A stretch of 64,000 nt of DNA. Origin: Carnobacterium alterfunditum DSM 5972 (lineage in GTDB: Bacteria; Bacillota; Bacilli; Lactobacillales; Carnobacteriaceae). A model generated the notes under the pieces. That model ran no database searches and was not told where the DNA came from. It saw only the letters and a list, made by a program, of their open reading frames with translations. How positions within the stretch are numbered: the first letter of the stretch is position 1; the number at the start of each line of letters is the position of its first letter. The stretch lies in assembly GCF_000744115.1 (NCBI RefSeq), contig NZ_JQLG01000004.1, forward strand, positions 992,001 to 1,056,000. Reading direction: 5' to 3'. Made by a program: the position numbers and the translations under genes. Below are positions 1 to 7,063 of the stretch, in pieces.

Positions 1-949
1 TATACAAACTATCTTCATCCATATAACTCATAAAAACTTCCAACGGTGTTTGGTAATTTAGTGACTTCCTTGGAATGTTATTTCGTTTGTGTGCAACAGA
101 TGATACGAAAGTCTGGTCAACTTCGTTGAAATCCATTTTTTTTGGCAATCCATCTTTTCGAAGAAGTCCATTAGAATTCTCATTTAAAGCTCGTTGTGAA
201 GGCGTTCCAGGATCAGCGAAGTAAATAGCGACATCATGTTGGTTGCACAAAGATTTCCAGTTGGAAAACTCCTTTCCGCAATCAAACGTAATGGATTTGA
301 ATAAATTTTTTGGTATGGCTTGGAACCATTGATTCATGGCATTCTCAATGTCGCAGGCTTTACGCCCTTTGGGCTTTAAGGTAATGATAGCTTTTGATAA
401 AATCTCTACTAGAGTAATAACCGCACTTTTGTGGTGAACACCTACAATGGTATCTCCTTCGATATGACCAAACTCTTCTTTAAATGTGGGATAGTCTATT
501 ATTCTTTCAGAGATATTTCGTTTATAAGCTTGTCTACCTCTACGTTCTTGATGTCCGTTAGGTTTTCTTTTCCCTTTCATCGGGAGTGTAACTTCATCGA
601 ATATTCTTTCTTTAAACTGCCTATAAAGTGTTCGTACGGAACAGTCTATTGTCATTTCTTTACGGCCAATAATGACATCCGGCGTCCAGCCCTCAGCTAC
701 TTTTCCCTTGATATAAAGCTGTTGTTCTTTTGGTAAATCAATTTTTTTGCGTCCACACTGTTTCTTGTTTTTTTTATACCGTAGGTAATGGTCGAAAGCT
801 GTGTGTCCTGCTTTGAAGAACCTGATAACATTATTAATCGGTGTACGAGTACGATTCAAGTAAGTAGCTATTTTAGCAACTGGAACACCTTGGTGGTAAT
901 AAGCTTCTATCATCACTAGTTCATCCATGGTAATATGGGTATAGGTCAT
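1..949 (-). CDS. IS30-family transposase, partial at window edge
   Basis: An open frame of 316 codons runs from an ATG at 949 off the left edge without a stop. It begins MTYTHITMDELVMIEAYY and has an N-terminal helix-turn-helix (about residues 8-45, with VAKIATYLNRTRTPINN). A DDE core follows: the first Asp is in HIEGDTIVG, the second in TFDCGKEF, and the Glu is in ALNENSNGLLRKD. This order and spacing is typical of IS30. The N-terminus reads intact with no frameshift, so the element may still be active. Only the extreme C-terminus is missing from the window. It lies next to a truncated antitoxin gene, which it may have interrupted. Confidence 0.93.
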   Translation of the reverse strand, partial: MTYTHITMDELVMIEAYYHQGVPVAKIATYLNRTRTPINNVIRFFKAGHTAFDHYLRYKKNKKQCGRKKIDLPKEQQLYIKGKVAEGWTPDVIIGRKEMTIDCSVRTLYRQFKERIFDEVTLPMKGKRKPNGHQERRGRQAYKRNISERIIDYPTFKEEFGHIEGDTIVGVHHKSAVITLVEILSKAIITLKPKGRKACDIENAMNQWFQAIPKNLFKSITFDCGKEFSNWKSLCNQHDVAIYFADPGTPSQRALNENSNGLLRKDGLPKKMDFNEVDQTFVSSVAHKRNNIPRKSLNYQTPLEVFMSYMDEDSLY

Positions 950-1007
950 TCGTGATCACTCCTTGTTTTCTGTGGTTGGAAATACAATTAGAGTGTATCA
1001 CGAATGG
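948..1007. repeat. Imperfect inverted repeat at the IS30 end
   Basis: CATTCGTGATCACTC at 948-962 is repeated inverted as GAGTGTATCACGAATG at 992-1007, with a one-base interruption. The inner arm overlaps the transposase start codon. The outer arm probably belongs to the terminal inverted repeat of the IS30 element, so translation initiation could be affected by a hairpin. The exact IS boundary cannot be fixed because the other end is outside the window. Confidence 0.55.
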
Positions 1008-1161
1008 CTTTTTTATTTGTATAGCTTAATCTTACAATCGACGACTCTAGAAATACAAGAATGTTTGCAGCTTGATAGCTAACTTCCGTTTCTTTCCATG
1101 CTTCAGCAATTTCTGGGACGCCCATTTGGGTATCAAAGTAGTGTTTTAATTTATTTTCCAT
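988..1161 (-). pseudogene. Truncated antitoxin (HigA-like) interrupted near IS30
   Basis: The frame starts at ATG 1161, behind an AAAGGG ribosome binding site, with MENKLKHYFDTQMGVPEIAE. About 40 residues look like the N-terminal part of an XRE-type antitoxin. It then runs into the IS30-end sequence (the last residues, KKAIRDTL, are encoded by the inverted repeat) and stops at 57 codons, before any helix-turn-helix. The start overlaps the end of a RelE/HigB-like toxin frame, the usual toxin-first order of HigBA modules. The homology call rests on this arrangement and on the style of the sequence, so it is tentative. Confidence 0.5.
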
Positions 1162-1372
1162 CGGTTTCACCCTTTCTTTTTAGGTAGTCTTTACGATACT
1201 CTTTTGCTTTAGTAATTTCTCTTGAAGGGGGTTTTTTCGTGAAACCATGAGTAATAATATATTCGCTATTGCTCTTATGGAAATATAAATACCTAAAAAT
1301 ATTGCTTGAGAATTTTACTTTAAGTAGGATTATTCAGTCCTTTAAGACCGTATTCCATATTGACTATCGATA
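1151..1372 (-). pseudogene. Remnant of a RelE/HigB-like (Gp49, DUF891) toxin
   Basis: Minus-strand translation upstream of the antitoxin gives YGLKGLNNPT, then after a one-base shift near 1325 LKVKFSSNIFRYLYFHK and EYIITHGFTKKPPSREI, ending KAKEYRKDYLKRKGETDGK with a TAA that overlaps the antitoxin start. The patterns 'SSNIFR.LYF', 'HGF.KK' and 'KA..YRKDYL' are characteristic of the phage Gp49/HigB toxin family. The N-terminal half is not recognisable and the frame is shifted, so this toxin is dead. Confidence 0.6.
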
Positions 1373-1569
1373 AGATAAGAAAATAATTAAAAATCCTATT
1401 TTAACTATGGAATTGACCAATATTTTTCTACCTTTCTATAGCGATAATAAAGAAAAATTATGTAGATTAAATAACTCCATAAAATCCACATAATTCATTG
1501 TTATATTGATACAGGTTAATCGGTGTAACCATTGCTATACGGAACCGCAAAGATTTATTGTAGCAAGGC

Positions 1570-1792
1570 GAAGTGGCTCTTAGCTATGTGATCTGGTATT
1601 CAGTAGGAAGATTTTTTATAGAAGGCATGCGGAACCGACAGCTTATGGATTGGTGATTTACTCCGGGTGTCACAAGGGCTATCTTTGATTCTATTTATTT
1701 GTGCCATTTGGATTGGGATTTGGATTTACCGCAGAAGGGATTACCCCATTAAATCCTACTATTTAGAAGGATGGCGACTCAAAAAGGAATAA
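1570..1792 (+). pseudogene. lgt: C-terminal remnant of prolipoprotein diacylglyceryl transferase
   Basis: The frame reads [17 protein letters not shown], then after a one-base insertion near 1633 [19 protein letters not shown], and ends YYLEGWRLKKE with TAA. The pattern 'WY..GRFFIEG.RTDSL....LR.SQ..S' is the conserved C-terminal signature of Lgt. Only about the last 70 residues survive and they are frameshifted, so the copy is non-functional. Lgt fragments next to SHOCT genes are common on metal-resistance plasmids of lactic acid bacteria, which suggests a plasmid or island origin. That last point is inference. Confidence 0.75.
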
Positions 1793-1838
1793 TAAACAGA
1801 GACTAGCATGGGTGAATAACAGAAGAGGTGTGTTAAAT

Positions 1839-1986
1839 ATGTGGAATTGCGGGAATTTATTTACACAAGAAGGAATGGGTTGGATGATGTGGAAAAGAGA
1901 CCCCACTGGAACTTCTTCAAAAAGAATTCGCTAGAGGAAACATCCCGGAAGGAGAGTACTTGAAGAGAAGAAAATATTTGGAGTGA
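1839..1986 (+). pseudogene. SHOCT-domain protein remnant, frameshifted
   Basis: The ATG at 1839 follows an AGAGGTG ribosome binding site and opens MWNCGNLFTQEGMG. After one extra C near 1908 the frame continues PLELLQKEFARGNIPEGEYLK and ends RRKYLE, which is the short C-terminal (SHOCT) domain seen at the end of many small membrane or regulatory proteins. The expected membrane segment is missing, so both a deletion and a frameshift are likely. Confidence 0.6.
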
Positions 1987-1996
1987 ACTAGAAAAA

Positions 1997-2443
1997 GTGT
2001 GTAGAGAAGAGAAGTGGAGGGCAATCCCGATTAAAAAATATCTGAAAAGTGTAAAACCTTTTACCATTATTATTGTCTCCCTGCTGATTTTTGTTTCTGT
2101 GTTATCAACGGTCATCTTTGCAGCACAAAATACGCAAAATGAAGCGAGCAAGCTATATGCGGTGATTTCTATCAATGGAGAGGAAGTAGACCGTTTCCTT
2201 TTGACAGAAAATGAGAAAAACCAGCTAATCACCTATTATCCGGCTCCCGGGAAGTATAATATTATCGAAATTGATGGGGAGCGAATTCGTAACAAGGAAG
2301 ATAACAGCCCCCGAAAAATTGCCGTGCGGACAGGCTGGATTCAAGATTCTGGACAAACCATCCTTAACTTGCCCCATCGCTTGGATATCGAAATCGTGTC
2401 CGATAATCCAGAAGAGGCAGAGATTGATGTCCTATCCCAGTAA
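1997..2443 (+). CDS. NusG-domain-II membrane-anchored extracytoplasmic protein
   Basis: The product has an N-terminal basic stretch and one membrane segment (about residues 22-43, FTIIIVSLLIFVSVLSTVIF). An extracytoplasmic NusG domain II-like fold follows, with 'YNIIEIDGERIR', 'VRTGWI' and 'NLPHRLDIEIV'. The cysteine pairs often present in this family (CP..C and CLP) are replaced by SP and NLP. The start is uncertain. The listed GTG lacks a clear ribosome binding site, and the best one (GGAGG) instead precedes an ATT codon at 2030 (ATT AAA AAA TAT), exactly where an ATG would be expected. The gene may therefore use ATT or have lost its start. The function of the family is poorly known. Confidence 0.6.
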   Translation: MCREEKWRAIPIKKYLKSVKPFTIIIVSLLIFVSVLSTVIFAAQNTQNEASKLYAVISINGEEVDRFLLTENEKNQLITYYPAPGKYNIIEIDGERIRNKEDNSPRKIAVRTGWIQDSGQTILNLPHRLDIEIVSDNPEEAEIDVLSQ

Positions 2444-2500
2444 GGAAGTTAAAACCACTCAAAAAGCACTCCAACTGATTTAGAAGGGTGCTGATAAGGT

Positions 2501-2524
2501 CAGATAGAAATATCTGTCTTTTTT
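2501..2524 (+). terminator. Short hairpin terminator
   Basis: A CAGATA-GAAA-TATCTG hairpin with a tetraloop is followed by a T run. It lies downstream of the NusG-domain-II gene on the same strand. Confidence 0.5.
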
Positions 2525-2776
2525 GTGTTTTTGTGGAAAATGGAGGCATACGATGGAGTCGCTCACTTTCCAGAAACACAGACAGCAGTTACTCTAAGAC
2601 TTCATAATAAAGAAATTGAAATTTTAGCTCCTTATGGATTAAAAGACTTGTTTGAAATGAAGGTAAAACCTACAACGCTTTATCAAAATGATAGCTATTT
2701 TAATTCATTGTATATTGAGAGGGTTACAAGTAAACAATGGAAGAAAATATGGGACAAATTATCTTTAGAAATTTAA
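2525..2776 (+). pseudogene. C-terminal fragment of a COG3575-type nucleotidyltransferase
   Basis: From about residue 14 the frame reads FPETQTAVTLRLHNKEIEIL, then APYGLKDLFEMKVKPT and ends WKKIWDKLSLEI. This matches the C-terminal half of the DUF925/COG3575 nucleotidyltransferase family ('APYGL.DLF...V.PT' and a terminal 'W...W.KL'). The catalytic N-terminal half (GS...D.D type) is absent and no convincing ribosome binding site precedes the frame, so it is probably an untranslated fragment. Confidence 0.6.
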
Positions 2777-2807
2777 AAAAACACTTTTAATAATATAAAG
2801 TTGTATT

Positions 2808-2958
2808 TTATTAAATACATGAAATTGTATAAAAATGTGTATCGGGATCGGGAATCCTGTCTCTGTAGGGTTCTTTTTTTATAATGGTCTATACTACATG
2901 ATTATGTATTTTTTTAACTAAATCATGTATCGCCTTTGTTAGATGAGAGGGCTTTTAA
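2808..2958 (+). repeat. Leader module of the recombinase family, copy 1
   Basis: This stretch precedes the recombinase pseudogene and has a diverged counterpart at 19480-19610 in front of a second recombinase fragment. Both hold ATACATGAAATT, a TGTGTAT or CGTGTAT word, a hairpin followed by a T-rich run (here GGAATCCTGTCTCTGTAGGG then T7), a second ATGTAT word, a GAGAGGGCTTT-type ribosome binding site and the gene start. The shared order shows duplication of the whole upstream region and not only of the coding part. Confidence 0.6.
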
Positions 2959-3383
2959 ATGAGTTATAACGTCCAACCATTACATACACAACAAGAAATA
3001 AACGACTTTTCATTCTATTTAAGGCGCAATAAAAATGCGGTTCGAGATGTTTTTCTGTTCATGATTGGCATTAATAGCGGTTTGCGTATATCGGATATTA
3101 TTAAATTAAAGAAAAAACACCTAATTTCCTCAAAAAATCCCTGAATCGTAGAGAAAAAACAGGAAAAACCTGTATTTTGTATTTGAGTAGTCTGCAATAC
3201 TTGATTCAAGAGTACAGAAAAGACTTAAATACAGAGGATTACTTGTTTCCCAGTACTAAAGGTGGACACTTTAAACTGATGGAAATATTCGGTCCTAGCA
3301 GCGAGAAAATCACGAAGCGTTATATTTGGATCAATGAAGATGAAATTAGTGAGACTTTGTTAAACTTTCGATTAGGTTTTTAA
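2959..3383 (+). pseudogene. Tyrosine recombinase (XerC/XerD-like), frameshifted and internally deleted
   Basis: The frame starts MSYNVQPLHTQQEINDFSFY and continues FLFMIGINSGLRISDIIKL, the box I region with the catalytic Arg. It breaks near 3140 and resumes in another frame as YLSSLQYLIQEYRKDL and DYLFPSTKGGHFK. It then jumps straight to SSEKITKRYIWINEDEISE and ends LLNFRLGF. The HxLR box, roughly 45-50 residues, is deleted, so the protein cannot be catalytic even if the frame were restored. Two further remnants of the same family are at 19.6 and 23.1 kb. Confidence 0.8.
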
Positions 3384-3562
3384 ATTTAATTTAGAACAAT
3401 TCTATTTTCAAGCATTAACTTATAAAAGAAATTAATATTAAGATGTTTATTTGGCATATTAACTCCATAAATATTCAATAAATTAATTATAGTGTTAATG
3501 TAATTTTATTTGATTTTTATAAAATCCTATAGTAAAAAATAGGCAGTTAGTGTTACTTAATT

Positions 3563-3624
3563 CAAAAAAAAGATCCTATAAAAAGTCTCTTTTATTTAAG
3601 AGGCTATTTTATAGGATCTTTTTT
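3563..3624. terminator. Bidirectional hairpin terminator
   Basis: An A-run, AGATCCTATAAAAAGTCTCTT, a short loop, then AAGAGGCTATTTTATAGGATC and a T-run form a stem of about 20 bp. It can terminate both the region to the left and the small minus-strand gene ending at 3630. Confidence 0.8.
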
Positions 3625-3629
3625 ACAGA

Positions 3630-3866
3630 TTAGGTTCTCTTTTTATCGTTATTTAACCAACCACTAATTAAAGTAACTACATACTTAAAAATGCTCAATA
3701 AAACATAAAAAACTGCAGCTACCACTAGACCAGCGTATATTGATATAATAAAAACAGAAAATACACTACTATCTCCACCGGTACTAAAAAGAAATGCAAG
3801 ACTACATAATATAAAAACTACAAGAGTAGCAGTCCTTATTTTACGTTTAGCAGTAGAATTTATCAT
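3630..3866 (-). CDS. Small two-TM membrane protein, unknown function
   Basis: The protein has 78 residues from ATG 3866, chosen because AGGAGG lies 9 nt upstream; the longer reading frame to 3914 has no ribosome binding site. After a basic N-terminus (INSTAKRKIR) it has two hydrophobic stretches, about residues 11-27 (TATLVVFILCSLAFLF) and 35-60, and a basic tail (NNDKKRT). I do not recognise a family. A strong terminator follows directly, so it appears to be a single-gene transcript. Confidence 0.6.
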   Translation of the reverse strand: MINSTAKRKIRTATLVVFILCSLAFLFSTGGDSSVFSVFIISIYAGLVVAAVFYVLLSIFKYVVTLISGWLNNDKKRT

Positions 3867-3994
3867 CCTATAAAACCTCCTATCCTGAGACGGTAACTTT
3901 TGAATATACACCATTATCTTAAACTTTTCAGCAGACTAAAAAATAAAAGAGCCCACTTATAATTCAATAGTTTACATAACACCCAAACAATTTG

Positions 3995-4852
3995 TTAAGT
4001 GAAGTATTTCAGGTTATCCTTAGAAAATTCTTCAAATGTGCGCGGTTTTCTATAAGTTAATTCATAAAAGCCATTGGTAATTTCTTTAGCTGTTCCCATT
4101 CTTGTCATAAAATATAATGCTACTGTCACGTTGACATAGGCTTTATCAAGACCTCTTTTTTTAATGTAATAATTTCTATATTTCAAATAGCCAGGTTTTG
4201 TATACGTAATCTTTCTTCTGGTTACTTTGCTCAAAATCTCTGCTACTTCAAAGTAATCCAAAGCCTCTGGACCGGTTATTGTATGTGCTGTATTTTTGTA
4301 TTTCTCTGGATCATGAAGTAAAACAGCTGTTGCAAGTCCTATGTCAGCGGCGTCGATAAAGCTAGTTTTACTTCTTCCAGCAGGAATAAAAATTTTATTT
4401 TCTTCTCTAATCTCAGTAGAGTGAATGCCAGATAAATTCTGCATGAAAAATCCTGGGCGAACATGAGCATAAGGAATTTCTAGTTTTTCAATATACTTTT
4501 CGATCTTATGGTGTGGAGGTATTGGATTATTTTCAACACCCATCAAAGAAAGAAAGGTCACTAGTTTAATATTATGAGCTTTAACTGCATCAATGATCGG
4601 ATATAAATCCTCGGGCTTCCCAAGGTGAGGAGGTCTCATAAGAAATACTCTATCTACACCCTCCAATGCTTTGTCGAAAGTGGTCTTGTCTTGAAAATCA
4701 AAATAGACAGTTTCAACCTGATTCCCAAATAGATCACTTAATTTTTGAATATTCGTACCTGCAGCCACTACTGGTTCTTTAAGTTTCACTAATTCTCTTG
4801 TTACATAGCTTCCGACATTCCCTGATGCACCCGTCACTAATACCTTCATCAT
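3995..4852 (-). CDS. NmrA-like NAD(P)-binding atypical SDR oxidoreductase
   Basis: The protein begins MKVLVTGASGNVGSYV, giving the nucleotide-binding GxxGxxG motif at residues about 8-14. The rest is an NmrA/HSCARG-like Rossmann protein of about 285 residues with 'VFLMRPPHLG', 'VTFLSLMGVENN' and 'VRPGFFMQN', the usual spacing in the QOR2/azoreductase-like NmrA group. The classical YxxxK pair is not evident. Two adjacent ATGs (4852, 4849) follow GAGGAG; a GTG at 4858 would overlap the upstream MarR stop. Translational coupling to that regulator makes it the probable target gene. The substrate is unknown; a quinone or redox-stress role is typical of the family. Confidence 0.8.
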   Translation of the reverse strand: MMKVLVTGASGNVGSYVTRELVKLKEPVVAAGTNIQKLSDLFGNQVETVYFDFQDKTTFDKALEGVDRVFLMRPPHLGKPEDLYPIIDAVKAHNIKLVTFLSLMGVENNPIPPHHKIEKYIEKLEIPYAHVRPGFFMQNLSGIHSTEIREENKIFIPAGRSKTSFIDAADIGLATAVLLHDPEKYKNTAHTITGPEALDYFEVAEILSKVTRRKITYTKPGYLKYRNYYIKKRGLDKAYVNVTVALYFMTRMGTAKEITNGFYELTYRKPRTFEEFSKDNLKYFT

Positions 4853-4854
4853 TC

Positions 4855-5274
4855 TCACTCCTCACTTAATAGTTCATTTGCTTCTTGTAGCAATTGAATA
4901 AACAAACTAAATTTTTGATCCCCCATTTTCTCTTCCAGTAAATCCATGGTTTTAAGGTATTCTTTAGCTGTAGATTCTAGCAGTTCATAGCCTTTTCCGG
5001 TAACTTCTACCGTATAACTTCTTCTGTCTATTTTAGAGGGTATTTTAATTAAATATGTTTTTTTAATTAGTGAATCAATCATATCAGTAACAGAAGGTTT
5101 TGCTATTCCGAAGAAATTACTTATCATAAGCGGTGTCACTTTATCTTCACTTTTTTGCACAAATATTAATGCACCCATCTCACTGGCTCTTATAGGTATA
5201 GCCATCTTTTTATTCATCTGGAGACGGCAAAACCTTGAAACAACATCCCTGCTGTCCATTATACTTTCTTTCAT
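4855..5274 (-). CDS. MarR-family transcriptional regulator
   Basis: A 139-residue winged-helix protein. The recognition region is about residues 46-75 (TPLMISNFFGIAKPSVTDMI) and the wing carries 'KIDRRSYTVEVTGKG', the MarR pattern D.R...V..T..G. An ATG start follows GAGGTG at 7 nt. It is the first gene of a two-gene operon with the NmrA-like oxidoreductase. A perfect 12-bp-arm palindrome covers its transcription start region, so negative autoregulation is likely. There is no conserved Cys in the right place to suggest an OhrR-type peroxide sensor, so the ligand cannot be inferred. Confidence 0.88.
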   Translation of the reverse strand: MKESIMDSRDVVSRFCRLQMNKKMAIPIRASEMGALIFVQKSEDKVTPLMISNFFGIAKPSVTDMIDSLIKKTYLIKIPSKIDRRSYTVEVTGKGYELLESTAKEYLKTMDLLEEKMGDQKFSLFIQLLQEANELLSEE

Positions 5275-5285
5275 AAATACACCTC

Positions 5286-5337
5286 AATATAGTTAGTTTG
5301 ACTAACTATATTATATCTGATAAAAAATAGTTGTCAA
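5286..5337 (-). promoter_or_regulatory. Promoter with MarR operator palindrome
   Basis: On the minus strand TTGACA (5332-5337), a 16-bp spacer and TATAAT (5310-5315) form a near-consensus sigma-A promoter. AATATAGTTAGT / ACTAACTATATT (5286-5297 and 5301-5312) is a perfect 12-bp inverted repeat around a 3-nt centre. It overlaps the -10 box and the presumed +1, the expected place for a MarR repressor site. Confidence 0.8.
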
Positions 5338-5470
5338 TTGATAATCCCCCCTATTTAGTGAGGATTATCAGCATATATTAGTCTTGGTGGCTAATTTCAT
5401 TATATGAATCAGTTTTAAAATCAATTTAGAAAAAGCTTGCTAATAAAATAGAAATAGTTTAATATTTAAA

Positions 5471-5485
5471 TCGTAATCATTTCGT
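5471..5485 (+). promoter_or_regulatory. Zur-box-like operator
   Basis: TCGTAATCATTTCGT matches the Bacillus Zur box (TCGTAATNATTACGA) at all but two positions. It lies about 85 bp before the start of a zinc-binding lipoprotein gene and directly upstream of a TATAAT box at 5492-5497. PerR and Fur boxes are similar in style, so the zinc assignment relies on the downstream gene. Confidence 0.6.
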
Positions 5486-5571
5486 TTTAAATATAATTTA
5501 TAAATGTAATACATAAATTGTACCTTTAAGAGAAACTGAATTAATTAAAAAATAGGTGGGTGTGTGTAAGA

Positions 5572-6552
5572 ATGAAAAAGGTTAACACAGTAAAGTTATT
5601 AGTATCATTGTTTGGTTCAACTGCCTTATTAGTAGCATGTGGAACAGAAAGTTCCCAGTCTGGAAGCACAAGTGAGGTAGAAAGCAGTGAGAGTAATAAT
5701 GAAAAATTGCAAATTGTAACTACTTTTTATCCCATGTACGATTTTACAAAAAATGTCGTTCAGGATACTGCTGATGTTTCTTTATTAATACCTGCAGGAA
5801 CAGAACCACATGATTTTGAACCGAGTGCAAAAATGGTTGCAGATATCGAAAATGCTGATGTTTTTATTTACAATAGCGATGATATGGAAACATGGGTACC
5901 TAGTGTATTAGAAAACATTAAAGATAGCGAGACAGTAATTGTTAATGCAAGTGAAGGAATAGACTTTATTCATAATGAAGAATTGGAAGAACATGATCAT
6001 GAAGAAGATCATGAAGAATACCATGTTCATGCTATTGATCCTCATGTATGGTTAGATCCTGTTTTGGCTCAAACAGAAGTATTGACTATTCAGGCGGGTC
6101 TTATAGAAGCGGATCCAGATAATGTAGACCTTTATGAAGCTAATGCTGAAGTTTACATTCAAAAATTAGATAACTTAAATCAAGAATTTGAAAAAGCATT
6201 TGAAGGAGCAGAAAATCGTACTTTTGTTACTCAACATGCAGCGTTTGCTTACCTTGCTCAGCAATATGATCTGACTCAGATTGCAATTTCAGGATTATCT
6301 CCTGAATTAGAACCAAGTCCAGCAAAGCTAGCTGAATTGTCTGTCTTTGCAAAAGAAAATAACGTAAACCATATTTATTTTGAAGATAATGCTTCTTCTA
6401 AAATAGCTGAAACATTAGCAACTGAGGTTGGAGTAGAATTAGCTGTGTTAAGCCCAATTGAAGGAATAACTCAAGAAGATCAAGATTTAGGTATAGACTA
6501 TATTCAACTCATGAAAAATAATCTTGAATCTTTAAAGAAAAGTATTAATTAA
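5572..6552 (+). CDS. znuA: Zinc/manganese ABC transporter substrate-binding lipoprotein (ZnuA/AdcA-like)
   Basis: A lipoprotein of 326 residues. ATG 5572 gives MKKVNTVKLLVSLFGST and the lipobox LLVAC, with Cys at residue 23. The cluster A-I fold shows metal ligands in 'GTEPHDFEPS', 'DPHVWLDP', 'VTQHAAFAYLA' and 'YFEDNASSK'. A His/Asp/Glu-rich loop (EEHDHEEDHEEYHVH) is a hallmark of zinc-specific members. It binds Zn outside the membrane and hands it to an ABC permease. No permease or ATPase gene is adjacent, so the protein is an orphan that must work with a transporter encoded elsewhere. A Zur-like box lies upstream and a terminator directly downstream. Confidence 0.9.
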   Translation: MKKVNTVKLLVSLFGSTALLVACGTESSQSGSTSEVESSESNNEKLQIVTTFYPMYDFTKNVVQDTADVSLLIPAGTEPHDFEPSAKMVADIENADVFIYNSDDMETWVPSVLENIKDSETVIVNASEGIDFIHNEELEEHDHEEDHEEYHVHAIDPHVWLDPVLAQTEVLTIQAGLIEADPDNVDLYEANAEVYIQKLDNLNQEFEKAFEGAENRTFVTQHAAFAYLAQQYDLTQIAISGLSPELEPSPAKLAELSVFAKENNVNHIYFEDNASSKIAETLATEVGVELAVLSPIEGITQEDQDLGIDYIQLMKNNLESLKKSIN

Positions 6553-6613
6553 TTGCTCCTAGCTATAATTAAATTAAGTTCATAGTTTAACCAAAAACTA
6601 TTATTTAAAATGT

Positions 6614-6642
6614 AGAACCTTGATTAATCAGGGTTCTTTTTT
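6614..6642 (+). terminator. Rho-independent terminator of the zinc lipoprotein gene
   Basis: AGAACCTTGAT-TA-ATCAGGGTTCT forms an 11-bp stem with one G-T pair and is followed by T6. Confidence 0.8.
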
Positions 6643-7063
6643 ATAAAAAAATCCCCCAACTACCCTTTTGACAGGTTAATTTTTTTATAGAGATTGATTG
6701 ATCTATCTATTTTTGTATTTTTTGATTACGTTTTTTTATCTTCTTCATCGACAATCCATTCTTCTACGTAACCACACTCAGAACTTCGATGTATAAAATT
6801 GCTTAGAATAATGTATTAAAAAATGAATCCATTACTTAAAAAGCGGTATGATTATTTTTGCTATTAATTATAAGATGGTCTAAAATGTAATTTATATTAA
6901 TCTTTTATAAGTTATATATAATATGAAATTGATATAGTTGATTTTCTTAAAACATTTAATGAAATCAGAAAATCGTTATTGCCAGCAAACCCAGTAAAGC
7001 AAAAACTTTGAAGGGTATTTTATTTATTAACTACTTTTTAACGTTAAGAAATGAGGAAAAGTC
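6643..7063. other. AT-rich intergenic region with a possible minus-strand gene tail
   Basis: No complete gene is visible. On the minus strand a short stretch reads RSSECGYVEEWIVDEEDKKT before a TAA near 6729, which looks like the tail of a lost protein. No start or ribosome binding site goes with it. The rest is AT-rich and without recognised motifs up to the ribosome binding site of the next gene. Confidence 0.35.

Noticed and set aside
431-736. 101-codon plus-strand ORF across the left end
   Set aside because: It is antisense to the IS30 transposase frame, which has clear family motifs, and it has no ribosome binding site.
1861-2232. 123-codon minus-strand ORF (serine-rich, hydrophobic)
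   Set aside because: It lies opposite the SHOCT and NusG-II frames. Its serine/leucine-rich composition is typical of an antisense shadow.
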